DNA of 22,406 nt from Bacilli bacterium (GTDB lineage: Bacteria; Bacillota_I; Bacilli_A; RF39; UBA660), in contig JAQVZB010000010.1 of NCBI GenBank assembly GCA_029004695.1, forward strand, positions 1 through 22,406, written 5' to 3'. Of the stretch, positions 15,748 through 22,380 are shown one piece after another. The notes beneath the pieces are model-generated. The model saw only the letters and a list, made by a program, of their open reading frames with translations. It did not search any database and was not told the DNA's origin. The position numbers and the translations under genes were made by a program. The first letter of the stretch is position 1. Every line of letters begins with the position of its first letter.

Positions 15748-16830
15748 TCACTTCCATTTATTTAATATATATTTTTTTAAATTATCATAATTATTTTCTA
15801 AATTATTATTTAATACTTGATTTAATAAATCATTAATTATTTCTTTTATTTGTGAAGATGGCTTAATATTTAAGATATCAAAAATGTTTTTTGAATTAAT
15901 ATCTAAATCTTTAGCTGATTTAACCTTTAAATCAGCATGCATTTTAGAAATAATTTTATAATCAATTCCTAAAATTTGCCCAGCAACCATTGATATATAT
16001 AAATCATATTTAAAAAGAACATTATTATCAATTATTCCTTTTGAAATAATTTCCCGAATATTTTTTATAACTTCGGAACTACTTTTAGTAAAAACATAAT
16101 TATCACTATAATCTATTTGAGCCCAAATACCTAAAATATCATTAACTACTTTAATATTATCATATTTTATTTCAAGTTCTTCTAAAAGATTTAAGTCTTT
16201 TAATATTTTTAATCCTAAATCAGCATTTTTAGAAGCAAAGATCCGATTAAGTTCTTCTTGTTTTCTTGTATAACTTAAAGTTTTAATTAATGACTTATTA
16301 TTATTAATAAATGTTATTATTTCATGATCTAATTTAAAACCTAAAGTAATGGAAAATCTAATCGCTCTTAATATTCTTAAGGGATCTTCAGTTAATTTTT
16401 TACTAGTATTACCTATAATTCTAATAAATTTATTATTTAAATCATTTAATCCACCCAGTAGATCAATAATATTTCCTTCTTTATTCATACATAAAGAATT
16501 AATTGTAAAATCTCTTCTTTGTAAATCAATAATTAAATCATTAATATATTCAATATTTAATGGTTTTCTTCGATCATAATTTGATTCACTTCGGAAGGTA
16601 GTAATATCAAAATTATATTTTCCATCATTTAAAGTAATTGAACCATAATTAATATTACTTCCATTTTTATTAAAAATTTTAATAATATCTTTAGGTAAAG
16701 CATTAGTGCATATATCAACATCAGTAGTATGAATATTTAGTAAACTATCTCTTACATAACCCCCTACTACATAAGCTTCAAAACCATTTTCTTCTAATGT
16801 TTCTAATACTTTTTTAATTTTAGAATTCAC
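15748..16830 (-). CDS. cca: CCA tRNA nucleotidyltransferase
   Basis: This class II nucleotidyltransferase adds or repairs the 3' CCA end of tRNAs without a template. Motifs are VVGGYVRDSLL (the nucleotidyltransferase G-motif), DVDICT with the metal-binding Asp pair, the RRDFTINSL motif and the DPLRILRAIRF head/neck helix. The frame extends to a TTG at 16842. I prefer the GTG at 16830, because a TGATATAAT extended -10 predicts a transcript starting near 16840 and GGGTGAG then lies correctly upstream of the GTG. At 360 residues it is slightly shorter than the B. subtilis enzyme. No HD domain is seen. Confidence 0.93.
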   Translation of the reverse strand: MNSKIKKVLETLEENGFEAYVVGGYVRDSLLNIHTTDVDICTNALPKDIIKIFNKNGSNINYGSITLNDGKYNFDITTFRSESNYDRRKPLNIEYINDLIIDLQRRDFTINSLCMNKEGNIIDLLGGLNDLNNKFIRIIGNTSKKLTEDPLRILRAIRFSITLGFKLDHEIITFINNNKSLIKTLSYTRKQEELNRIFASKNADLGLKILKDLNLLEELEIKYDNIKVVNDILGIWAQIDYSDNYVFTKSSSEVIKNIREIISKGIIDNNVLFKYDLYISMVAGQILGIDYKIISKMHADLKVKSAKDLDINSKNIFDILNIKPSSQIKEIINDLLNQVLNNNLENNYDNLKKYILNKWK

Positions 16831-16847
16831 ATACTCACCCAAAGAAT

Positions 16848-16856
16848 ATTATATCA
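16848..16856 (-). promoter_or_regulatory. Extended -10 promoter for cca-dnaD
   Basis: The minus strand reads TGATATAAT, a perfect extended -10, in the short gap between the second peptide gene and cca. No clear -35 is seen. It lets cca be transcribed independently of the exporter operon. Confidence 0.55.
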
Positions 16857-16900
16857 TTAAATTATTATATATGGTAAAAATATATTCATAAATTTTTTCT

Positions 16901-17059
16901 TTAACATCTTCGCCTAGATTTAGACATACTTATAGCAGAACCAATTGCCCTACCAACATCAAATAAAGTACTAAGTAGTTTTGCAATTGAATTTAATAAT
17001 GTTCCAGATATATTTATACCTCCAACTATTTTTAACATTTCGACATTTTTTAGTTTCAT
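16901..17059 (-). CDS. Double-glycine-leader peptide 2 (putative class IIb bacteriocin component)
   Basis: A 52-residue peptide. The leader, MKLKNVEMLKIVGG, matches the double-glycine consensus exactly at the key sites (Leu -12, Glu -8, Met -7, Ile -4, Gly -2, Gly -1) for removal by a C39 peptidase. The predicted mature peptide is 38 residues, strongly cationic. It has an amphipathic helix-like core (TLLNSIAKLLSTLF), a GRAIG GxxxG motif running into GSAIS, and a tail ending KSRRRC with its only Cys last. The ATG overlaps the stop of peptide 1 by one base (TAATG), implying translational coupling; there is no strong ribosome site of its own. It is the third gene of the exporter operon, and no hairpin terminator of any strength follows. 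A pheromone role is the alternative. Confidence 0.85.
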   Translation of the reverse strand: MKLKNVEMLKIVGGINISGTLLNSIAKLLSTLFDVGRAIGSAISMSKSRRRC

Positions 17060-17193
17060 TAATTACACTTTAAGGGTCTTAAATATCCATCTACTATTCC
17101 AGCCAATAAAGTAAGAAATGCCCCAATTGCACCAGCTAGACCCCAGGATAATTTTCCCCCTTCAATATTTAACATTTCATTATCTGTTAACAT
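17059..17193 (-). CDS. Double-glycine-leader peptide 1 (putative class IIb bacteriocin component)
   Basis: A 44-residue peptide with leader MLTDNEMLNIEGG (Leu -12, Glu -8, Met -7, Ile -4, Gly -2/-1), sharing EMLxI and GG with peptide 2. The predicted mature part is 31 residues, hydrophobic and glycine-rich. It has SWGLAGAIGAF followed by LLAGIVDGYL, giving AxxxG and GxxxG motifs, a short basic end (RPLK) and a single Cys next to last. The ATG lies inside the end of the exporter gene (14-base overlap), so translation is probably coupled. By hand count its GC is 34% (46 of 135), visibly richer than the exporter gene. No modification enzyme is nearby, so an unmodified peptide is expected. Confidence 0.85.
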   Translation of the reverse strand: MLTDNEMLNIEGGKLSWGLAGAIGAFLTLLAGIVDGYLRPLKCN

Positions 17194-19141
17194 ATTTATC
17201 CTTTCTAGCAATTAAATAAATCTTTTGATTAAAATTAATTTTTTCATCTTGATGACTAACATAAATTATGGTTTTATTTTGATAGGATTTGAAAATATTA
17301 AATAATATTTTTTTTCGATTTTTTTTAGATATTTCACTAAGTGATTCATCCATAATTAAAATATTAAAATCATTATATAAAGCCCTTGCTAAAATAATTT
17401 TTTGTTTTTCACCACCACTTAAATTAATGATCGAATTTAAATTAGTATTATATCCATTAGGTTTATTTTTTATAGTATCCCTAAGTAAAGTAATTTTAGC
17501 TATTTGATTAAATTTTAATTTATCATACTTTTTATTTAAAATAATATTATTTAAGATTGAATCACTAAATATCTGACTATTTTGCTCTATGTAACATATA
17601 TTTGAGCTAATTATTATATTACCGGTATAGTCATTATCTAAACCCATAAAAAGATTTAATAAAGTGCTTTTTCCACTTCCATTTGGACCTTGAAGTAATA
17701 CTTTATCCCCTTTATTAATTTTTAAATTAAAATTATTAAATATTTTATTAATATTATTATAAGAATAACTTAAATTATTGACGATTATTTCACCTTCTTT
17801 ATCTTTATTAAAATTATTTTTAAAACTATCTAAATCAAAAATACCTTTTATTCTTTTGTAAATATCTTTAAAATAAAAATAATTAGGTATAATATTATCA
17901 AAAAATTTTACACTTTGAATGAAATAATTATATACACTTATATAGATAATCATCATCATATAATCATGATTTAATTGATAGTGAATTATTAATATTAAAA
18001 CTAACATTATTTCTTCTAAAGCGTTTTTAACTAAATTAATCTTATTTATTTTAAGATCAAGATTTAATTTATTATTTAAATTATTATCAATACTTTTATT
18101 TATATTACTTATAAAATAATTACTTTTTAATACTTTAATTGTCCGAATTTTATTTAAATATTCTACTATTAAATCCATAAATTTATTATCTGAATCAATT
18201 ACATTAATAATTTTTTGATATAAATTTTTATTTAAATATATTATTACTAATAAATAAATAAAAACTAAAGATAATAAAATTAAAGTTAAAGTACTATTTA
18301 AAAATAATAATAAAATTAACGAACCAATAAAAAAGATTATATTTATAAATAATTCGATGACGATATTTGAAAAGAAATCTTTTATATTGTTTAAGTCATT
18401 AATTCTATTAATTAAATCGCCAGATTTTTTTAATTGCAAATATTTTAAAGGAAGATTTAAAATATGGTTAATATAATTTTCTAGTAAACTTTTATTTATA
18501 TTTTTATTTAAATGAGACATAATAATATTTTTTAAATAATTTATTATTACTTTACTAATTAATATTATAAAAACTAAATATATTAATTTGTAATTTTTTA
18601 TTAAAATTAAATTAAAATTAGCTCCTAAGGAAAAAATAATTAATAATATTAAAAGCATTAATAATAATATAATACTTTTTAGATTATTTAAATAAATGTT
18701 TTTTAAAATATTTTTAAATCTTTTATTTTTTTCATATTTTATAATTTTACCTCTTGGGATAAATTCTAAAATATTGCCCGTAAAAAGATTAAGAAAATCT
18801 TTTTTATCCACTATAACTTTTCCCGTACTAGGATCCATATAAGTTATTTTATTATCTATTTTATAAATTACCACAAAATGATTATAACCTTTAATATTTA
18901 AGTGAGCAATACAAGGTAATTTAATATTATTTAAATCATGAGTTGATTTGCCGGTTACATCAAAACCATATTTTTCGCTAGCTTTTTTGATATATAAAAA
19001 ATTGGTTCCATTTGCATTAGTAAGCGTATCGATTTTAATTATTTCTAAAGGTACGTATCCTTTATAAAATAAAATTATACTTTGTAACGAACATGCCCCA
19101 CAGTCACTTTCATCTTGCTGTTTAATAAAATACTTATTCAT
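17180..19141 (-). CDS. Peptidase-containing ABC exporter (C39 bacteriocin processing and export)
   Basis: A 653-residue PCAT-type transporter that cuts double-glycine leaders and exports the peptide. Domain 1 (about 1-130) is a C39 cysteine protease: catalytic C14 in ESDCGACS, H88 in GYNHFVV and D103 in YMDPSTG. Domain 2 (about 150-430) is the transmembrane part, very Leu/Ile/Asn-rich, with roughly five or six helices. Domain 3 is the ATPase: Walker A GPNGSGKST (485-493), Q520, signature LSGGE (574-578), Walker B ILIMDES (594-600) and H630. All catalytic residues are present. At 653 residues it is shorter than the 700-720 typical of such exporters. No HlyD-type accessory gene is present. It heads an operon with two double-glycine peptides, its evident substrates. 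The ATG follows GAAAGGAAG. Confidence 0.95.
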   Translation of the reverse strand: MNKYFIKQQDESDCGACSLQSIILFYKGYVPLEIIKIDTLTNANGTNFLYIKKASEKYGFDVTGKSTHDLNNIKLPCIAHLNIKGYNHFVVIYKIDNKITYMDPSTGKVIVDKKDFLNLFTGNILEFIPRGKIIKYEKNKRFKNILKNIYLNNLKSIILLLMLLILLIIFSLGANFNLILIKNYKLIYLVFIILISKVIINYLKNIIMSHLNKNINKSLLENYINHILNLPLKYLQLKKSGDLINRINDLNNIKDFFSNIVIELFINIIFFIGSLILLLFLNSTLTLILLSLVFIYLLVIIYLNKNLYQKIINVIDSDNKFMDLIVEYLNKIRTIKVLKSNYFISNINKSIDNNLNNKLNLDLKINKINLVKNALEEIMLVLILIIHYQLNHDYMMMIIYISVYNYFIQSVKFFDNIIPNYFYFKDIYKRIKGIFDLDSFKNNFNKDKEGEIIVNNLSYSYNNINKIFNNFNLKINKGDKVLLQGPNGSGKSTLLNLFMGLDNDYTGNIIISSNICYIEQNSQIFSDSILNNIILNKKYDKLKFNQIAKITLLRDTIKNKPNGYNTNLNSIINLSGGEKQKIILARALYNDFNILIMDESLSEISKKNRKKILFNIFKSYQNKTIIYVSHQDEKINFNQKIYLIARKDKYVNR

Positions 19142-19245
19142 AATCTTCCTTTCAATTTTATTTGTTGTAAGATTTATTTAATTTTCCTTTAAGTTATTTT
19201 TTAAATCTAAAAAAGGAAATCAATTTTTTTATATAACAAATACAA

Positions 19246-19263
19246 TTGAAGGGATACCTTCAA
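19246..19263. repeat. Perfect inverted repeat in the divergent intergenic region
   Basis: TTGAAGG, a four-base loop GATA, then CCTTCAA: a perfect seven-base palindromic arm pair. It lies between the exporter operon (-) and the spoIIIAH region (+). There is no adjacent T run, so it is not an obvious terminator; an operator or RNA hairpin is possible. Confidence 0.5.
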
Positions 19264-19291
19264 ATGAGGCATAATTAAAAGGAGGTATAAA

Positions 19292-19348
19292 TTGTCATTT
19301 AAAATTTTATTAAAAATACTTATCTATGCGATTAGTTTATTCCTTTAA
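19292..19348 (+). CDS. Possible 18-residue hydrophobic micro-protein or leader peptide
   Basis: A TTG start lies seven bases after a perfect AGGAGG (19280-19285 region), the best ribosome site in this part of the window, and opens an 18-codon frame ending in TAA. The product is MSFKILLKILIYAISLFL, a short Lys-containing hydrophobic helix. It is followed 57 bases later by spoIIIAH with its own GGAGG. It could be a small membrane protein, a translated leader or the remnant of a lost upstream spoIIIA gene. Evidence is the ribosome site and composition only. Confidence 0.4.
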   Translation: MSFKILLKILIYAISLFL

Positions 19349-19405
19349 TTTGTACTATTTTTTTAAAATATAAATATACTTTATTAATTGGAGGATTAAT
19401 AAAGG

Positions 19406-19900
19406 ATGATTAATAAACAAAATTTATGGTTTTTAACTTTGTTTAGTATTATTTTAGTATTATCAGTATACTATGTTGCTTTACCAGGAGAAAATCTTTC
19501 TTCGCTCATCGACACTAAACAATCTAAAAGTGATAAAGTAAGCACCAATATAACCGAAAATGATATTTTAGCAACTTTAAGAGTTGAAAATGATGAAGCT
19601 GTTTTAAGTGAAATGGAAGATTTACAATCAACTTTACTTGATGCTAAAGCTAGTGCTGAAGATAAAAATAATGCTTATGAAAAATTACTTAATATTAATT
19701 TAAATAAAGGAAAAGAAAGTGCATTAGAATCCTTAATTCTTAAAACCTATAATTTAAAAAGTTTTATTAAAATAAAAGATGATAAAATTAATGTTATCAT
19801 TTCAGCAAAAGATAATTCTTATGAAAGTGCTAATAATATAATTCGCACGATTCAAAAAGAATTTGATGAAAAAATGTATATTACAGTTAAATATCAATAA
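19406..19900 (+). CDS. spoIIIAH: SpoIIIAH-like protein (stage III sporulation)
   Basis: In endospore formers SpoIIIAH sits in the outer forespore membrane facing the mother cell, forms a ring and pairs with SpoIIQ in the feeding-tube complex. The 164-residue protein begins MINKQNLWFLTLFSIILVLSVYYV in frame, very like the SpoIIIAH N-terminus (one membrane helix at about 7-26 with LSVYYV). A charged linker and coiled-coil region (about 50-110, ENDEAVLSEMEDLQSTLLDAKAS) and a C-terminal YscJ/FliF-like ring-building fold (about 110-164) follow. It is shorter than the roughly 218 residues of B. subtilis because of a shorter linker. The other spoIIIA genes are not adjacent. The ATG follows GGAGG. 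Confidence 0.82.
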   Translation: MINKQNLWFLTLFSIILVLSVYYVALPGENLSSLIDTKQSKSDKVSTNITENDILATLRVENDEAVLSEMEDLQSTLLDAKASAEDKNNAYEKLLNINLNKGKESALESLILKTYNLKSFIKIKDDKINVIISAKDNSYESANNIIRTIQKEFDEKMYITVKYQ

Positions 19901-19915
19901 TAGGCTTAATAACTC

Positions 19916-19942
19916 ACTTTAAATAGCTTTTTTCATAAAATA
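19916..19942 (+). promoter_or_regulatory. Sigma-K-like promoter candidate for gerE
   Basis: An AC (19916-19917), 16 bases, then CATAAAATA (19934-19942) matches the sigma-K pattern AC-N16/17-CATAnnnTA. B. subtilis gerE is a sigma-K gene. The motif is short and this DNA is AT-rich, so a chance match is possible. Confidence 0.35.
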
Positions 19943-19975
19943 TTATGAAGGTACTATGAAAGTGAGGGAACATAA

Positions 19976-20182
19976 TTGAAAAATAGTATACTAACCCTTA
20001 GAGAAAAAGAAGTGTTTGATCTTTTAATATTAAATAAAACGACTAGAGAAATAAGTGAATTATTAGGAATTAGCGAAAAAACAGTCCGTAATCACATTTC
20101 TAATGTTATGCAAAAATTAAATGTTAGTGGCAGAGCTGGCGCAATAATAGAATTATTAAAAATAGGTGAATTAACACTTTAA
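19976..20182 (+). CDS. gerE: GerE-like LuxR-family transcription factor (late mother-cell regulator)
   Basis: A 68-residue protein that is essentially one LuxR/GerE helix-turn-helix, the same layout as B. subtilis GerE (74 residues). LTLREKEVFDLL starts the domain; ISEKTVRNHISNVMQKL is the recognition helix region and is nearly identical to GerE; the end IIELLKIGELTL matches GerE's VVELLRMGELEL. There is no receiver or ligand domain. It uses a TTG start about eight bases after GTGAGGG. In B. subtilis GerE, made under sigma-K, adjusts spore-coat gene expression. Here it follows spoIIIAH and ends in its own terminator. A general LuxR-type regulator is the only alternative. Confidence 0.85.
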   Translation: MKNSILTLREKEVFDLLILNKTTREISELLGISEKTVRNHISNVMQKLNVSGRAGAIIELLKIGELTL

Positions 20183-20206
20183 AAGTTGCTTTAAGCGACT
20201 TTTTTT
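20182..20206 (+). terminator. Intrinsic terminator after gerE
   Basis: AAAGTTGC (20182-20189) pairs with GCGACTTT (20195-20202), including one G-U wobble, over a five-base loop, followed by further T. It separates gerE from gerM transcription. Confidence 0.75.
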
Positions 20207-20217
20207 AATTATTGAAT

Positions 20218-20225
20218 CATATAAT
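20218..20225 (+). promoter_or_regulatory. CATATAAT -10-like element before gerM
   Basis: CATATAAT, 22 bases before the gerM ATG, contains the sigma-A TATAAT and also matches seven of eight bases of the sigma-E -10 CATACAAT. No clear -35 for either factor was found, so the sigma factor is undecided. Confidence 0.3.
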
Positions 20226-20246
20226 TTGAATAGAGGTGTTTGAATA

Positions 20247-21176
20247 ATGCTTAAAAAAAATTTATCAAAAAAAATATTTTTAATTTTATCATGTTTATTT
20301 ATTTTATTTATTTTATATTTATTTCCTAAAAAAGATGCCAATAAAATTAAAAATGAAAAAGAAAATCAAATTCCTCAAGTTTCAATCTATTTAATGGATA
20401 ATAATGATTATGTATCAAGAGTAAATGTTGCTATTAACAAAAAAGAAACAACTGAAAAAATAAGAGAAATTATTGCTTATTTAACTATAAATAGTAAAAT
20501 TTCTTCTCATATAAAAGAAGGATTTACCCCAATTATTCCTGAAGGAACTAAATTATTATCCATAGACATAGATAACAATTTAGTAAAATTGAATTTTAGT
20601 AAAGAGTTTTATAATATAAGTAAAGAAAAAGAAGATAAAATGATTAGCGCTATAGTTTATTCTTTAACCGGGTTACCAAATATAAATAAAGTAAGTATTT
20701 ATGTCGAAGATGTAATATTAAATGAACTACCGCATTCTAAAATCAAACTTCCACCTACTTTAGACCGAGGATATGGAATAAATAAATATTATGATGTAAC
20801 TAATTTTAAAGGTACCGTAAGCACAACTATCTATTATTTAAATAAATATAAAGATTATTATTATTATGTACCAGTAACAATGGTTAATAATCAAAATAAA
20901 GATAAAATAGAAATTATTATAAATGAATTAACAAGTAAAGCAATGTATCAAACGAATTTAATCAGTTATTTAAATGATGCTAAACAAATTAGCTATGAAA
21001 TAACGGATGAATATTTATTAATTAAATTAAGTGATGAATTATATCATGATTTAAATAGTAGTAATTTAATCGAAAGTGTAATTTATTCAATTAATTTATC
21101 AATTATAGAGAACTATAACATAAAAACCGTCATGTATATGACAAATAATTTAACCATTGGAACATATTTTTTCTAA
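20247..21176 (+). CDS. gerM: GerM-like protein with two GerMN domains
   Basis: B. subtilis GerM is a sporulation protein needed to assemble the SpoIIIA-SpoIIQ trans-envelope complex. This 309-residue protein has a basic N-terminus and hydrophobic segment (about 9-27). Two GerMN domains follow: about 45-165 (VSIYLMDNNDYVSRVNV, LLSIDIDNNLVKLNFSKEFY, MISAIVYSLTGLPNINKVSIYVE) and about 190-305 (TIYYLNKYKDYYYYVPVTM, YLLIKLSDELYHDL, SVIYSINLSIIENYNIKTVMYM). B. subtilis GerM is a lipoprotein; here the Cys in ILSC lies within the hydrophobic run, so a plain membrane anchor is as likely. The start follows AGAGGTG. gerE and gerM are also near neighbours in B. subtilis. Confidence 0.85.
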   Translation: MLKKNLSKKIFLILSCLFILFILYLFPKKDANKIKNEKENQIPQVSIYLMDNNDYVSRVNVAINKKETTEKIREIIAYLTINSKISSHIKEGFTPIIPEGTKLLSIDIDNNLVKLNFSKEFYNISKEKEDKMISAIVYSLTGLPNINKVSIYVEDVILNELPHSKIKLPPTLDRGYGINKYYDVTNFKGTVSTTIYYLNKYKDYYYYVPVTMVNNQNKDKIEIIINELTSKAMYQTNLISYLNDAKQISYEITDEYLLIKLSDELYHDLNSSNLIESVIYSINLSIIENYNIKTVMYMTNNLTIGTYFF

Positions 21177-21177
21177 A

Positions 21178-21204
21178 AATAACTCTATAAATTATAGAGT
21201 TATT
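21178..21204. terminator. Bidirectional terminator between gerM and the AI-2E-type gene
   Basis: A perfect 12-base stem, AATAACTCTATA (21178-21189) with 21193-21204, and a three-base loop, lying between convergent genes. The flanking A/T tracts are short. Confidence 0.65.
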
Positions 21205-22327
21205 TAGCTATTTTCTTATTTAATCTTTTATTAATTGATTTTGATAATAATATATAAATAATTGAACATAAAGGAACACTTATTAGCATCCCAAGTACCC
21301 CATATATTGCTCCACCAATAATAATTGCAAGTAAAACCCAAATAGCTGGCAATCCTACAGAAGTACCTACTACTTTTGGATAGATTAAATTACCTTCAAA
21401 TTGTTGTAATACGATAATAAAAATAATAAATATCAGAGCATCAATTGGACTAATAACAAAAATTAATATTGCTCCTATAGCAGTTCCAATAAAAGCTCCA
21501 AATACCGGAATTAAAGCAGTAAAACCAACTAATACTGAAATGGTTAAAGCATATGGTAGCCCAATAACAAGCATTCCTATAAAACATAAAAATCCAATTA
21601 TTAACGCTTCAAGAACTTGACCAGTAATAAAATTAGAAAAGACTCGATTAGAAATAGTACCTACTTCTAATACTTTATTAATTTTATTTTTTGGTATAAA
21701 AGCAATTAATAATTTTTTAGTTTGCTTAATTAGGCTTTCTTTATTAGATAACATATAAATAGCAAAGACAATACTTAGTATAGCATTTGTTATACTTGTA
21801 AAAATAGAAGATGTTAAACCTAAAGTTACTTCAATAATATCTTTAGAATTATTAGTAAAATATCCAGTAACATTAGACCATAAATTAGCCCAACTTGTTT
21901 TAATATATTCTATCGTATCAGGAGATAAATTTAATTTATTTGCTAATTCAAGCGATTTTGCTTCATAAATAGGAATATTACTTATAAATATTTCAATCGT
22001 ATTTTTTAGTTCAGGAATAACTAAAAATAATAATAAAATAACTAATCCAAAAACGATAAACAAAGTTAATATAAGCGCTATTGGTCTTTTTATTTTGGAC
22101 CATTTTTGATTATTTTTAAATCGACCAAACCATTTTTGCTCGATTTTTTTCATAAAAACATTCAAAATGAAAGCTAAAAAAAGTCCTAAAATAAATGGGG
22201 TAAATAATTTTATAATATATAAAACAGCATTTATAACTACATTTAAGTTTTGAAGTATTACTAAAAAAGTAATTGCAAAAACGATAATAAATAAAATATT
22301 TTTAATTTGTTTTTTTGAATTCAACAT
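21200..22327 (-). CDS. AI-2E/PerM family membrane transporter
   Basis: A 375-residue polytopic protein with about eight membrane helices in the AI-2E/PerM arrangement: two at the N-terminus (about 9-60), one near 75-100, a soluble central segment (about 105-165), then a C-terminal bundle. The bundle carries the family's best-conserved stretch (ALTISVLVGFTALIPVFGAFIGT, abbreviated as LIPVFGAFIG) and later FEGNLIYPKVVGxSVGLPAIWVLL. Members export diverse small solutes or ions, and the AI-2 role of the founding member does not carry over. The ATG follows AGAAAGGATTG, and a strong promoter lies upstream. It is convergent with gerM. Confidence 0.9.
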   Translation of the reverse strand: MLNSKKQIKNILFIIVFAITFLVILQNLNVVINAVLYIIKLFTPFILGLFLAFILNVFMKKIEQKWFGRFKNNQKWSKIKRPIALILTLFIVFGLVILLLFLVIPELKNTIEIFISNIPIYEAKSLELANKLNLSPDTIEYIKTSWANLWSNVTGYFTNNSKDIIEVTLGLTSSIFTSITNAILSIVFAIYMLSNKESLIKQTKKLLIAFIPKNKINKVLEVGTISNRVFSNFITGQVLEALIIGFLCFIGMLVIGLPYALTISVLVGFTALIPVFGAFIGTAIGAILIFVISPIDALIFIIFIIVLQQFEGNLIYPKVVGTSVGLPAIWVLLAIIIGGAIYGVLGMLISVPLCSIIYILLSKSINKRLNKKIAK

Positions 22328-22350
22328 ATAATCAATCCTTTCTAAAAATT

Positions 22351-22380
22351 ATTATATAATAAATAAAAGTTCATCGTCAA
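22351..22380 (-). promoter_or_regulatory. Sigma-A promoter of the AI-2E-type transporter gene
   Basis: The minus strand shows TTGACG (22375-22380), an 18-base spacer and TATAAT (22351-22356), about 24 bases from the ATG. The bases beyond it to the window end show nothing recognisable. Confidence 0.7.

Noticed and set aside
16349..16579. Plus-strand 76-codon frame
   Set aside because: Antisense to conserved cca motifs; a shadow frame.
16860..16900. Terminator hairpin after peptide 2
   Set aside because: Only a loose A/T pairing with mismatches is possible; not enough to call, so read-through into cca cannot be excluded.
17289..17507. Plus-strand 72-codon frame
   Set aside because: Antisense to the ABC signature and Walker B region of the exporter.
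19142..19270. Promoter and quorum-type direct repeats for the exporter operon
   Set aside because: Several AT-rich -10-like strings exist but none has a matching -35, and no pair of spaced direct repeats of the ComE/PlnC kind was found.
19252..19277. Sigma-E promoter for the spoIIIAH region (GGATA, 13 bases, CATAATT)
   Set aside because: Only partial matches in both boxes, and the -35 falls inside the inverted repeat; too weak to list as a feature.
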